A DNA stretch of 64,000 bases from JADZEM01 sp046328125 (GTDB lineage Bacteria > Chloroflexota > UBA6077 > JACCZL01): assembly GCA_046328125.1 (NCBI GenBank), contig JAXLXF010000010.1, forward strand, positions 1-64,000. The letters are read 5' to 3'. Every line of letters begins with the position of its first letter. The stretch's first letter is position 1. Shown in pieces: positions 1 to 8,050 of this stretch. The position numbers and the translations under genes were made by a program. The notes below the pieces were generated by a model. That model worked only from the letters and a program-made list of their open reading frames with translations. It was not told the origin of the DNA and ran no database searches.

Positions 1-23
1 GTGGCAGGCCGCTACGATTTGCT

Positions 24-88
<65 letters not shown>

Positions 89-93
<5 letters not shown>

Positions 94-934
94 CGTCGCG
101 CTGGAGCGGGTCCTTGATCTCGCCGGGCAGCTTCACCACCGTGCCGTCCAACAGACGCGCGGTGTACGGGTTCTCGCCGCGCACGATGGTGCCGTGGCCG
201 TAGGCGCCGCCGCTGCCGCCGAGCAGGACGTTGTCGGCCGCGCGGAACTGGAAGATCAGGACGCTCCTCGGGTTGGAGCCGGTGTTGGCCGTCGAGCTGT
301 GCAGCATGTTGCAGTGGTGGATCTCGACGCCGCCGGCCGGACACTCGGCGTAGTGCCAGTCCTGCTCCTCACCCAACACTGCCTTGTCCTCGAGCTGCGA
401 CGAGAACGCGCCGTCCTTCGCGAAGACGTGCATCCGCGGACCCTGCTTGTGGCTGCCGGGGATGATCCGCAGGCAGCCGTTCTCGCGGGTCGCGTCGTCC
501 AGGTGGATCAGGACGGCCACCAGGTCGTAGTTCGAGTGCGGGAAGAACGGATAATCCTGGTGCCACTCGAAGCGGGCCTCGGGGCTACTGGGCGGCTTCA
601 GGTTCAGCTTGGAGTGGTGCAGCTGGATGTTCGGTCCGATCAGCGCCTGCACCGCGTCCAGAATCCTGGGGTGGTACAGCAGGTCGCTGAACGCCTTGTG
701 ATGGGCGATCGGGTTGAAGAGTCGGCGGACACGATACTCGCCGTCGTCGCCGCGCTTCACCGAGAACTTCTCGGTGTTCTCGGTCAGCCCCTTCGCCTCT
801 TCGAGTACCTCGGCCAGCGCCGCGCGCAGCACCGCGACCTCGTCCTGGGTCAGCAGCTCCGGGTGGACGATGTACCCCTGCTCGTCGTAGAACGCCTTCT
901 GCTCGGCTGGCGACAACTGCGTCGCGTCGATCAT
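89..934 (-). CDS. Phytanoyl-CoA dioxygenase family protein (PhyH-like)
   Basis: The 281-aa protein has the layout of Fe(II)/2-oxoglutarate oxygenases of the PhyH family, which hydroxylate small substrates using O2 and 2-oxoglutarate. The HxD half of the iron triad is visible in WHQDYPFF near residue 124, and a distal His lies in EIHHCNMLHSS near residue 210, followed by an Arg in NPRSVLIFQF that would bind 2-oxoglutarate. It is a cytosolic protein with no signal peptide. The ATG at 934 is preceded by GGGGAGG at 7 nt spacing, which supports this start. The last codons and stop lie in a heptamer repeat array, so the extreme C-terminus may be repeat-derived. The substrate cannot be predicted. 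It stands alone, opposite to the downstream tRNA. Confidence 0.88.
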
Positions 935-1067
935 CGAACGGCCTCCCCTGCTAGTCGGCGACGGAGACGTTGGTGCGCACCGCTGCGCGGCCCATCTCTT
1001 GCGCGGTCTGTCTCTGATGGTACCGAACGAGCATCGGTGGATGCGTCGGCCGGCCCGCGCGCCGGCA

Positions 1068-1076
1068 TGGTATAGT
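1068..1076 (+). promoter_or_regulatory. Extended -10 promoter for tRNA-Ala
   Basis: TGG followed by TATAGT forms a TGn extended -10 box ending 11 nt before the mature tRNA 5' end. No convincing -35 box is seen. A similar extended -10 occurs before alaS. Confidence 0.5.
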
Positions 1077-1087
1077 TCCGCGCGCCC

Positions 1088-1163
1088 GGGCCTGTAGCTC
1101 AGCTGGGAGAGCGCGCGGTTCGCATCCGCGAGGTCAGGGGTTCGAGTCCCCTCAGGTCCACCA
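1088..1163 (+). tRNA. tRNA-Ala (anticodon CGC)
   Basis: A complete 76-nt cloverleaf can be folded by eye. The 7-bp acceptor stem pairs GGGCCTG with CAGGTCC and contains the G3:U70 wobble pair that specifies alanine. The D arm (GCTC/GAGC), a 5-bp anticodon stem CGCGG/CCGCG with loop TTCGCAT (anticodon CGC, reading GCG), and a T arm with TTCGAGT are all present. The terminal CCA is encoded. It is followed directly by an intrinsic terminator. Confidence 0.97.
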
Positions 1164-1166
1164 TCG

Positions 1167-1196
1167 AAGGCCGTATCCGATTGGGTACGGCCTTTT
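1167..1196 (+). terminator. Intrinsic terminator of tRNA-Ala
   Basis: A 9-bp stem (AAGGCCGTA / TACGGCCTT) with a 10-nt loop ends in TTTT, immediately downstream of the tRNA CCA end. The remaining sequence up to 1395 shows no gene. Confidence 0.85.
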
Positions 1197-1395
1197 GCAC
1201 GTTGCTAGCCGCTCGGAGAGCCGATGCGCGCCCAGATCATCCCGTGCCAAGCTCTGAACGTGCAAAGCATCAGACTCTCCCTGCTGAGCCGATCAGTCTT
1301 TGGATGTCAATTCATCCACAAAGAGGAAGCCGACGCAGTCATCAGCCATCAGGCGAAACCTGTCAGCTTGCCTCCTTTCAGTACAAGACTGGGAG

Positions 1396-1737
1396 CTACA
1401 CGGTTGCGGCCTCAGACGACCATGGCCGTGTTTCAGACTGAGTTGCTCGATTCGAAGATCTCATGGGGCCAGTAGAGAAAGTCTGGCCACCGGCGCCCCA
1501 CGAAATGGTGATGCTCGGTTGGTTCATGTAGAGGCCAACAGCGGGCAGATAGGCGGAGATCGCCTCTCGAACGAGTTGGGCCGTCGTCTTGCCGCTGGTC
1601 TCACTTGCGTTCTCAAGCGCAACAATGTCGGCTATTGGCAGCCGCACGGACAATACAGCCGTACTTCGGCGTTCCTTGGGCCGAGCTTGACGCGTGACAT
1701 CTGTACCCAATTCATAGTCGTCGCGCTCGTCGCTCAT
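1396..1737 (-). CDS. Putative antitoxin, ribbon-helix-helix type
   Basis: This 113-aa protein contains, around residues 24-65, a segment with the ribbon-helix-helix pattern: a short beta strand STAVLSVRLP, then two helices ending in AQLVREAISAYLP. Such proteins bind operator palindromes as dimers and neutralise a partner toxin. Its ATG overlaps the stop of the upstream toxin-like gene by 4 bp (ATGA at 1734-1737), so translation is probably coupled. Toxin before antitoxin is the order of brnT-brnA loci. The C-terminal 45 residues are low in recognisable structure and may carry the toxin-binding part. A perfect palindrome upstream of the operon (2089-2112) is the likely operator. The assignment rests on gene order and fold pattern, not on a database match. 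Confidence 0.65.
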   Translation of the reverse strand: MSDERDDYELGTDVTRQARPKERRSTAVLSVRLPIADIVALENASETSGKTTAQLVREAISAYLPAVGLYMNQPSITISWGAGGQTFSTGPMRSSNRATQSETRPWSSEAATV

Positions 1738-2066
1738 TGAGTTGCCTCCTGGTATCGCTGCCGATGGCCAGCGTTCGCCTCAAAGGCGGTAACCACGCGC
1801 CAGACACCTTCCATGCCTGCTGGCTCGAGCGGCACACATAACAAGCGACCGCGCGCAGTTGGACCAACCATGATAATCGGCGCACGACGAGTGCCACCAT
1901 TCTGAAAGAATGCTGGCTCGCCGTCGAAGAGCTCAAAGATCTCGCTTACGGACACGCGATGCTCACGATAATGGCTTCGCTGAGCCATATGAGATCGAAA
2001 CTCATCATCGATCTGTAGTTCTTCAACGGCACCGAAGCGCGCCCAGAGACTTGTCAATGGGTCCAA
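1734..2066 (-). CDS. Putative BrnT-like toxin of a type II toxin-antitoxin pair
   Basis: A 110-aa protein. Its second half follows the BrnT-type pattern: H-x-VS-x-x-EIFELF near residue 35, a conserved core IIMVGPTARGRLLCVPL, then WRVVTAF and a terminal R-x-R-Y. BrnT toxins are small RNases with a RelE-like fold that stop translation. The first codon in frame is a TTG at 2066; the next ATG is at residue 27, which would remove little of the domain, so the start is uncertain. The gene overlaps the antitoxin gene by 4 bp. An alternative is another RelE/ParE-fold family. Catalytic residues were not confirmed. Confidence 0.6.
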   Translation of the reverse strand: MDPLTSLWARFGAVEELQIDDEFRSHMAQRSHYREHRVSVSEIFELFDGEPAFFQNGGTRRAPIIMVGPTARGRLLCVPLEPAGMEGVWRVVTAFEANAGHRQRYQEATQ

Positions 2067-2088
2067 CTTGACGCGCTGCCTCCAGGGG

Positions 2089-2112
2089 GTTTACATTGTC
2101 TACAATGTAAAC
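2089..2112. promoter_or_regulatory. Palindromic operator between toxin operon and DUF6941 gene
   Basis: An 11-bp perfect inverted repeat GTTTACATTGT / ACAATGTAAAC separated by CT. It lies between the divergent start codons at 2066 (minus) and 2127 (plus). It contains TACAAT, which resembles a -10 box for the plus-strand gene, so a dimer bound here would block that promoter and probably the toxin operon too. It is A+T-rich compared with the surroundings. Confidence 0.7.
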
Positions 2113-2126
2113 CTAGGGATGTTGCC

Positions 2127-2582
2127 ATGGAAGAGCTGACGTCTCCCGAGATCGACTTCGTCATCCTCGCAGATCGCGCTGAAGCGGTCAATGGTCGCCT
2201 ATATATGATGGGCGGCGGGTTTGATCGTCTCCACGTCGCAACCTTTGAGGCCCCTGTAGAGTTCAGCGTGGCACTTGGCGTTCTCGTACCGTGGATAGCA
2301 GCTAACGAACACCACCGTCTCCTGGTAGGAATTGAACACGAGGATGGCAGGCCGGTCGATAAAGCAATTGAGATTGGGCTCAATGTCGGCAGGCCACCCA
2401 CGGCCATTCCGGGTCAGTCTTTCCGCGCCACAATCGCGATCCAGGCCGCAATCAAACTCCCTGGGCCGGGAGGCTATTGCGTGTCTGCCCGTGTTGGCGA
2501 CCATTCCCCCCGCCGCACTGTGTTCTATGCCACCCCGGTCGAGATCGTTGGCGGTCTGCGTGCGGTTCCGCCAAAGGAATAG
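2127..2582 (+). CDS. DUF6941 family protein
   Basis: This 151-aa protein begins with the pattern typical of DUF6941: ILADRAEAVNGRLYMMGGG near residues 13-31, followed by beta-rich sequence. The function of the family is unknown. The protein has no signal peptide or membrane segment. The start codon ATG at 2127 lies 15 bp after the palindrome shared with the divergent toxin-antitoxin operon. A common operator would place this gene under the same repressor. The stop is TAG. No gene is visible between 2583 and 2673. Confidence 0.7.
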   Translation: MEELTSPEIDFVILADRAEAVNGRLYMMGGGFDRLHVATFEAPVEFSVALGVLVPWIAANEHHRLLVGIEHEDGRPVDKAIEIGLNVGRPPTAIPGQSFRATIAIQAAIKLPGPGGYCVSARVGDHSPRRTVFYATPVEIVGGLRAVPPKE

Positions 2583-2673
2583 CGATCATCTGCAGTGCCG
2601 TACCCGGTGAGGAAGTAGCTGGCGCATGTGTCCACCTACGTTTTGAAGATCACATCAGGTATGCGACACGCGA

Positions 2674-3579
2674 TCACGTCCGATCCATCCGGGGATCCAG
2701 CAGGTCTCGCAGGCCGTCCCCGAGCGTGTTGAGCGTCAGGATCGTCAGGCCAACCGTGGCAGCCGGCGCCAGCAGCAGCCAGGTGTTCGTCTCCATGAAC
2801 GACCGCGCTGCCGACACCATGTTCCCCCAGCTTGGCGTCGGCGGCTGGACCCCGAGCCCCAGGAACGAGAGCCCAGTCTCCACCAGGATCGCGTAGCCGA
2901 GGCTCAGCGAGATCTGCACCAGCACCGGCGTCAGCACGTTCGGGAGGACGTGCCGGAGGATGATCCGGCCGTCCGTGGCCCCGGCGACCCGCGCCGCCTG
3001 GATCATCTCCAGCTCGCGGACGCCGAGCGTCATGCCGTAGACGATCCGCACGAAGCGCGGCACGTACACCACCGCCACCACCAGGATCAGGTTCGTCATG
3101 CTGGCACCGAGCATCGCCACGATCGCAATCGCCAGCACGATGGTCGGGAACGAGAGCAGCAGGTCCATCGCCCGCATGATGAGCGTGTCGATCCAACCGC
3201 CGAAGTACCCGGCCAACAGCCCGAGCCAGACGCCCGCCACCGTGGCAATAGCCACCGACGCCACCGAGACTCCGAGCGAGACTCGCCCGGCGTAGATCAG
3301 GCGACTCAGCGCATCCCGCCCGAAATCGTCAGATCCGAGCAGGTACTGGCCGCCCGGCTCCATCAGCGGCTTCGCCAGCAGCTGGGTCGGGTCGTATGGG
3401 GCCACCACGGGAGCTGCCAGCGACACCAGCCCGACTAGCAGCAGGAACGCGCCGCTGACCACGATGCGCGGGCTCCGCAGCGCTCGCCGCAAGGTAGACT
3501 CTGGCGCCCGCCCCAGCCTGCCCGAAGCACCCTCGGCAGCACCCGCTGTCCCGGCCTTCGCGGTCACGTCAGCGGACAT
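2674..3579 (-). CDS. Peptide/nickel-type ABC transporter permease (DppC-like)
   Basis: A 301-aa inner-membrane permease of the DppC/OppC class. About six hydrophobic helices are visible. The N-terminal OppC-type segment is followed by a periplasmic stretch ending YLLGSDDFGRDALSRL, a hallmark of this class. The ATPase-contact EAA loop is in REMEM-like form (GVRELEMIQAARVAGA, near residue 196). It is the last gene of a minus-strand set: binding protein (4635-6455), DppB-like permease (3601-4548), then this gene, with 21 bp between the permeases. No DppD/DppF ATPase genes are in the window, so the ATPases must be encoded elsewhere. The ATG at 3579 is preceded by AGAGGGA. The substrate (peptide, sugar oligomer or metal chelate) cannot be told. 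Confidence 0.92.
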   Translation of the reverse strand: MSADVTAKAGTAGAAEGASGRLGRAPESTLRRALRSPRIVVSGAFLLLVGLVSLAAPVVAPYDPTQLLAKPLMEPGGQYLLGSDDFGRDALSRLIYAGRVSLGVSVASVAIATVAGVWLGLLAGYFGGWIDTLIMRAMDLLLSFPTIVLAIAIVAMLGASMTNLILVVAVVYVPRFVRIVYGMTLGVRELEMIQAARVAGATDGRIILRHVLPNVLTPVLVQISLSLGYAILVETGLSFLGLGVQPPTPSWGNMVSAARSFMETNTWLLLAPAATVGLTILTLNTLGDGLRDLLDPRMDRT

Positions 3580-3600
3580 TCCGATCCCTCTGAGATAGCA

Positions 3601-4548
3601 TCACGAGTACCGAATGCGCGGGTCGAGCAGGCCGTACACGAGGTCCACCGCCAGGTTGATCAGAATGGTCAAGACGGCGATCACCAGCACGACGCCCTGG
3701 ACCGTCGGATAGTCGCGCGAGCGCACGCCCGCCAGCAGCAGCGAGCTGAGGCCCGGCCAGCCGAAGATCGTCTCGACGATGACGGTGCCGCCGAGCAAGA
3801 CCGCCAACTCCAGACCGACCAGGCTCACGACCGGGTTGAGGGCGTTTCGGAGCGCGTGGCGCACCAGTACCACGCCGTTTGGGAGACCCTTCGCGCGGGC
3901 GGTACGGACGTAGTCCTGGCGCACCACCTCCAGCATCGAGGCCCGGGTGATCCGCATCATCACGGCGCTGGTCCCCGCCGCCAGCGTCACCACCGGCAGG
4001 ATCAGCAGTTGGACGTGCTGCTGGGGATTGGCGAGAAACGTCACGAACTGCTGTTGCGGCAGCCAGCGCAGCACCAGTCCGAACACCAGCAGCAGCACCG
4101 TCCCGACCACGAAGCCCGGCAGCGACAGCCCGAGCATCGCGACGGTGCTGACGACGAAGTCTGGCAGGCGGTTGGCGCGGATCGCGGCCAGGATGCCGAG
4201 CGGTATCCCCACCAGCAGCGCCACCACCGTCGAGACGATGGTCAGCTCGAACGTGTTGCCGATCCGCTGCGCTACCTGCTGCCCGATCGCATCGCCGTTG
4301 ATAATGGACTTGCCGAGGTCGCCGCGCAGCACGCCGCCGAGCCAGACGGCGTACTGCTCCCAGACCGGGCGGTCGATCCCGAGCCGCTGGCGCATCACCT
4401 GCACCTGCTCCTCGGTGGCGGTCTCCCCGACGATGGCCCGGGCCGGGTCGCCCGGCACGAGCCGCAGCAGCAGAAAGACCGCCGTGGCGACCAGCAGCAC
4501 CTGGATCACCAGATACGCCAGCCGCCTCGCGAGATAGCGGGTCATCAT
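3601..4548 (-). CDS. Peptide/nickel-type ABC transporter permease (DppB-like)
   Basis: A 315-aa integral membrane permease of the DppB/OppB class, forming the channel with the DppC-like partner. It starts with the typical MMTRYLARRLAYLVIQ helix, then VPGDPARAIVGE and LGIDRPVWEQYAVWLGG, both characteristic of this class. The EAA loop is TRASMLEVVRQDYVRTARAK near residues 198-217. The protein ends with the usual DPRIRYS. The ATG pair at 4543-4548 lies directly beside the heptamer array at 4550-4631, so its ribosome-binding region is repeat-derived and weak (GGGAACTG). It is co-oriented with the binding protein gene 86 bp upstream. Confidence 0.93.
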   Translation of the reverse strand: MMTRYLARRLAYLVIQVLLVATAVFLLLRLVPGDPARAIVGETATEEQVQVMRQRLGIDRPVWEQYAVWLGGVLRGDLGKSIINGDAIGQQVAQRIGNTFELTIVSTVVALLVGIPLGILAAIRANRLPDFVVSTVAMLGLSLPGFVVGTVLLLVFGLVLRWLPQQQFVTFLANPQQHVQLLILPVVTLAAGTSAVMMRITRASMLEVVRQDYVRTARAKGLPNGVVLVRHALRNALNPVVSLVGLELAVLLGGTVIVETIFGWPGLSSLLLAGVRSRDYPTVQGVVLVIAVLTILINLAVDLVYGLLDPRIRYS

Positions 4549-4549
4549 C

Positions 4550-4631
4550 AGTTCCCAGTTCTCAGTGGTCAGTTGTCAGTCGTTCGCGGCCCGCTTGCCA
4601 CCGATGACTGACAACTGAGAACTGACGACTT
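4550..4631. repeat. Palindromic heptamer array
   Basis: Left arm units AGTTCCC, AGTTCTC, AGTGGTC, AGTTGTC, AGTCGTT. After a 19-bp spacer the right arm units are ATGACTG, ACAACTG, AGAACTG, ACGACTT. The arms are inverted copies of each other and both keep a 7-bp phase. The array fills the gap between the binding-protein stop (4635) and the DppB-like start (4548). Confidence 0.85.
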
Positions 4632-4634
4632 CGG

Positions 4635-6455
4635 CTACTTGTCGAGCCAGGTCTCGCGCAGGGTGATCTGCGTCCAGGCGCCAGTCGCCAGGTGGGTGAA
4701 CCCCTTGACGTACTTCTGCATCGCCTCACCCTGCTCGCGGCGGATCAGGTACAGCCAGGGCAGCACCTCGGCGATCCGCTTCTGGGCGTCCTGGTAGATC
4801 TGGTTCCGCTTCGCCTGATCCACGGTCTGGCGGCCGTCCAGCATCAGCTTGTCCAGCGTGTCGTCCTTGAAGTGGATCTGCTTCGCGAAGAATCCGCCGC
4901 TGGTGACGTATTCACTCAGGAAGTCCGGGTCGTTGAAGCTCGGCGCGGAGCCCCAGACGTGGACCGGATACGTCCCCGCCGTCACGGTCTGGCGGAAAGT
5001 CAGCCACTCCTGCATCTGGAGCTGGCCCTGGATGCCGGCCTGCTGGAGCTGAGCCTGGGCCGCCTCGGCTGGCCGCGAGATGACCGAGTACGTCGAGGTC
5101 GAGAGGATGTCGATTTTGAGGTTTTCCTGTCCGGCCTGCTTCAGGAGGCTCTTCGCCTTGTCGAAGTCCGGCTTGAACATCCCCTCGAGATCCTTGGTGT
5201 AGCCGACCCAGCCCTCCGGGATGACGCCGCCGGTGATCGCCGAGCCGTTGCCGCTAAACGCCACCTCGGCCATCTTCTCACGGTCCATGCCGTAGGCGAA
5301 CGCCTGACGGACCTTGATGTCGTTGACCGGCGGCGTGTCGTGCACGAACGCCAGCCAGTTGAAGCCGAGCGTCCTGTCCGACTTGAACACCAGGTCGCTC
5401 GACTTTCGAATCACGTCCATCTGGGTGAACGGCACGTAGTCGATGAAGTCCACGCTGCCGGAGCGGAGCGCGGTCACACGGGCGTTGTCGTCGGCCATCG
5501 GCTGGAAGGTGATCCCGTCCAGGTACGGCAGGTTCGGCAAGAAATACTTGTCGTTCTTCTTGAGGGTGACCGCCACGCCCGGCTGGCGCTCGACGAAGAC
5601 GAATGGACCCGTCCCCATCATCTTGGCCTTCGGATCGACGCCGCTTTCGATCCACTTCTTGGAGACGATGGTGCTGCTGTTGTCGGCGAGCACCAGCGGC
5701 AACGTCGCGTTGGCCTGCTTCAGCTTGAACCGAACGGCGTTGTTGTCGCCCTTCTCGACGCTGCCGACATCGGCGAGGCGCGGGGCGTTGGTGGCGGCAG
5801 TCGCCTTGTCCAGGATTCGGTTGAAGGTGAAGACGACGTCGTCCTGGGTCAGCTCGGAGCCGTCGTGGAAGAGGACGCCCTTGCGCAGCTTGACTTCGAA
5901 CGTGGTGTTGTCGGCCCACCCGAACGACTCGGCCAGGTCGCCGATCAGCTCGCCAGCGGGGGAGTAGGTCAGCAACGTGCTGTACACCATCAGCTTGACC
6001 GCGCCCGATGCCGCGCCCGTCGAGACGTGCGGCTCGAAGTTGGACGGGTCGGTCGACAGGCCGTACCGGAGGGTGCCGCCCTTCTTCGGGGTGCCATCGG
6101 CGGAGGCGGCCGGCTTGGCGGCTGTGCTGTCGGTCGGCTTCGCGACGGGGGGAGCCTCGGTGGGCTTGGCGGCGGCGGCCGGCGCGGCCGGTGCAGCGGC
6201 GGTTGGGGCGGCGGCAGCCGGTGGCGGTGGGGTCGGGGCGGTCACCGGCGCGGCCGGCTTGGGCGCCTCGGCCGGCTTCGCGGCCTCGGTTGGCTTGGCG
6301 GGCGCCTGGGCCTGCTGTCCACAGGCCGCCAGCAGCGCGGTGGCGGCGGTCGCACCGCCGAAGGCTGCCGCCCGACGCAGGAACGCACGACGCGAGAGTG
6401 GCGCGAGAACCAGCCGTCCGGGCTGGACGCGGGAGGAAGTCGAGTCGCTACTCAC
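4635..6455 (-). CDS. ABC transporter substrate-binding lipoprotein, family 5 (Tat-type signal)
   Basis: An extracytoplasmic solute-binding protein of the DppA/OppA family (SBP_bac_5). I place the start at the GTG at 6455, because GGAGG lies 6 nt upstream; the frame is open to 6569 but without support. This gives 606 aa. The N-terminus has a twin-arginine motif SRRAFLRRAA followed by a hydrophobic stretch and a lipobox LLAAC-G, so it is exported folded and anchored by lipid. A long Ala/Pro/Lys linker of about 90 residues follows, then the binding domain, starting with GGTLRYGLSTDP and including the family-typical YSTLLTY and DVVFTFNRIL segments. It heads the operon with the two permeases. Confidence 0.93.
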   Translation of the reverse strand: MSSDSTSSRVQPGRLVLAPLSRRAFLRRAAAFGGATAATALLAACGQQAQAPAKPTEAAKPAEAPKPAAPVTAPTPPPPAAAAPTAAAPAAPAAAAKPTEAPPVAKPTDSTAAKPAASADGTPKKGGTLRYGLSTDPSNFEPHVSTGAASGAVKLMVYSTLLTYSPAGELIGDLAESFGWADNTTFEVKLRKGVLFHDGSELTQDDVVFTFNRILDKATAATNAPRLADVGSVEKGDNNAVRFKLKQANATLPLVLADNSSTIVSKKWIESGVDPKAKMMGTGPFVFVERQPGVAVTLKKNDKYFLPNLPYLDGITFQPMADDNARVTALRSGSVDFIDYVPFTQMDVIRKSSDLVFKSDRTLGFNWLAFVHDTPPVNDIKVRQAFAYGMDREKMAEVAFSGNGSAITGGVIPEGWVGYTKDLEGMFKPDFDKAKSLLKQAGQENLKIDILSTSTYSVISRPAEAAQAQLQQAGIQGQLQMQEWLTFRQTVTAGTYPVHVWGSAPSFNDPDFLSEYVTSGGFFAKQIHFKDDTLDKLMLDGRQTVDQAKRNQIYQDAQKRIAEVLPWLYLIRREQGEAMQKYVKGFTHLATGAWTQITLRETWLDK

Positions 6456-6588
6456 TTGAGACCTCCGGGGGAGAAACAGAAGCGAACGATGAATAGGGGA
6501 CATTCTACAGATCAGCGTGAGATTGTCATCCTGAACGCGGCACAGACCACCGTGCGCCTCATGTGTCAACCGGCAGGCCAGCCCCCAT

Positions 6589-6683
6589 TGTCATCCTGAG
6601 CTCGCGAAGGATCTCACAGCCCTGCCCCGTTCTCAGGGAGTTGTGCCGCTGGGTGGAAGATCCTTCGCGAGCTCAGGATGACA
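6589..6683. repeat. Inverted repeat family B, copy 1
   Basis: A perfect 26-bp inverted repeat. The arms start TGTCATCCTGAGCTCGCGAA and end in GGATCT, with a 43-bp loop. It lies between the binding-protein gene and the SelA-like gene. A fragment of one arm also occurs near 6524-6540. A second copy is at 8767-8873. It could act as a transcript-end hairpin or be a non-autonomous mobile repeat. Confidence 0.85.
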
Positions 6684-6753
6684 GGGAAGGCTCAGGACCA
6701 TAGGTGGAACCGCACGAGAGGCTGACGGTAGCGAGGACGGCGCTTCCTCCCCT

Positions 6754-6795
6754 CGCTACTCGCTACTCGCTACTCGCTACTCGCTACTCGCTACT
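6754..6795. repeat. Heptamer tandem array (CGCTACT)x6
   Basis: Six perfect units. On the minus strand the SelA-like gene ends TGA followed by GTAGC and then GAGTAGC units, so the stop codon is fused with the first unit. The same TGAGTAGC junction occurs at the rpoD stop (23009-23016) on the opposite strand. Confidence 0.9.
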
Positions 6796-7925
6796 CAGGC
6801 CGTCACCGGCACCGCGATCTTCGAGCACTCCTCGCGCAGCCGCCGCGCCACGATGCTCGCGTCGTCGCCGCGCAGGTTGTGCGGGTCCACCAGCAGCTTG
6901 CCCTGGAACGCCCGCGTCAGGATCGAGCGGTCGCCGCCAGTCTCCAGCCGCTGCACCAGCAGCTCGGGGGTGAGACCGGTCTTCTTCTCGTCCACGCTGA
7001 CCAGGATCGTCGGGGAGGTCCAGACCGAGCTGTCCTCATCGACAATGGCCGAGACGCCTTCCAGCCCGTCGAGTGCGCCCACGATCTCGCGGGCCTCTTC
7101 CAGGTGCTTGTTCCACTCGATGGTCCAGTCCTCTTCGAGGAACAGCTCCAGCGCGGTCACCAGCCCGACGATATCTTCCTTGGAGACCTTGGCCGGGCGG
7201 CCAATCGCGCCGTTCGGGGCGCCGTTGGCGGCAGCCGCGCGGATCAGGTCTTTCCGGCCGAGCAGCAGCCCACTGCCCTGCGGGCCACGGATGCCCTTGC
7301 CGCCGCTGTAGATCACCAGGTCGGCGCCCAGCGAGGTCCAGCGGGTCAGGTGGCTGACCGGGGGCAGCGTCGAAGCGCCGTCCACAATGATCGGCAGGCC
7401 GTGGCGGTGGGCGATCTCGATGGCCTGCTCGACGGTCACGCCGTTGTTCCCCAGGTACGGCGAGACGATGTACATGATGGCGGCCGTCCGGTCGTCGATG
7501 CCGGCCTCCATCTGCTCGGGCGTGCAGCCGTCGGCGTCGCCGACCTCGATCAGACGGGCGCCGGCGGTCCGGAGCGCCTGATCGTAGCGAATCCGTCGGC
7601 ACGCCTCGATGACGATGCCGTCCCGCAGGCCGGTGGTATCCGGGAGCTGGACGATCGCCTTCGGGTCTTCCCCGGCGATGACGGCGGCAGCCGACAGCAG
7701 CAGTCCGCCAGCCGAGCCGGAGGTCACGTGCGCCGCCTCGACGCCGATCAGCTTCGCGATGTGCTCGCCGGCCTTCCGGTTGAGCTCGCCCATGTCCACG
7801 AACGCGGTGGCGGCCTCGGCAATCGCATCCAGGACCGGCTGCGGCATCAGCGAGCCGCTGGCCATCGTGTTCATGCCGCGCGCGTTGATCACGGGCTGGA
7901 CCCCGAGACGCTGGTAGACTCCCAT
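6795..7925 (-). CDS. SelA-like PLP-dependent enzyme
   Basis: A 376-aa fold-type I PLP enzyme of the SelA-like group (L-seryl-tRNA(Sec) selenium transferase relatives, often D-glucosaminate-6-phosphate ammonia-lyase or unknown). The start is the ATG at 7925 with AGGAGG nine bases upstream; the open frame extends to 8045 but lacks support. The N-terminal QPVINARGMNTMASGSLMP is typical. HVTSGSAGGLLLS near residue 90 would bind the cofactor phosphate, IIVDGAST near residue 190 holds the PLP Asp, and YSGGKGIRGPQGSG near residue 217 holds the Schiff-base Lys. No selC or selB is present, so a role in selenocysteine synthesis is not supported. It probably acts on an amino- or hydroxy-acid. Confidence 0.82.
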   Translation of the reverse strand: MGVYQRLGVQPVINARGMNTMASGSLMPQPVLDAIAEAATAFVDMGELNRKAGEHIAKLIGVEAAHVTSGSAGGLLLSAAAVIAGEDPKAIVQLPDTTGLRDGIVIEACRRIRYDQALRTAGARLIEVGDADGCTPEQMEAGIDDRTAAIMYIVSPYLGNNGVTVEQAIEIAHRHGLPIIVDGASTLPPVSHLTRWTSLGADLVIYSGGKGIRGPQGSGLLLGRKDLIRAAAANGAPNGAIGRPAKVSKEDIVGLVTALELFLEEDWTIEWNKHLEEAREIVGALDGLEGVSAIVDEDSSVWTSPTILVSVDEKKTGLTPELLVQRLETGGDRSILTRAFQGKLLVDPHNLRGDDASIVARRLREECSKIAVPVTA

Positions 7926-8050
7926 GCGGAATCCTCCTGCTGTACTGGCGCCCGATTGTAGCCGTCCAGGAATGGGATCGTGTAGACAGTATGCGTTCTC
8001 AGGGAGATGCGTTCGGCGGGGAGACCCTGTCCGCCGGGGGAGCACCGTCC

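Noticed and set aside
6795..7925. SelA as part of a selenocysteine system
   Set aside because: No selB, selC or selD nearby; SelA-like PLP enzymes often have other functions.
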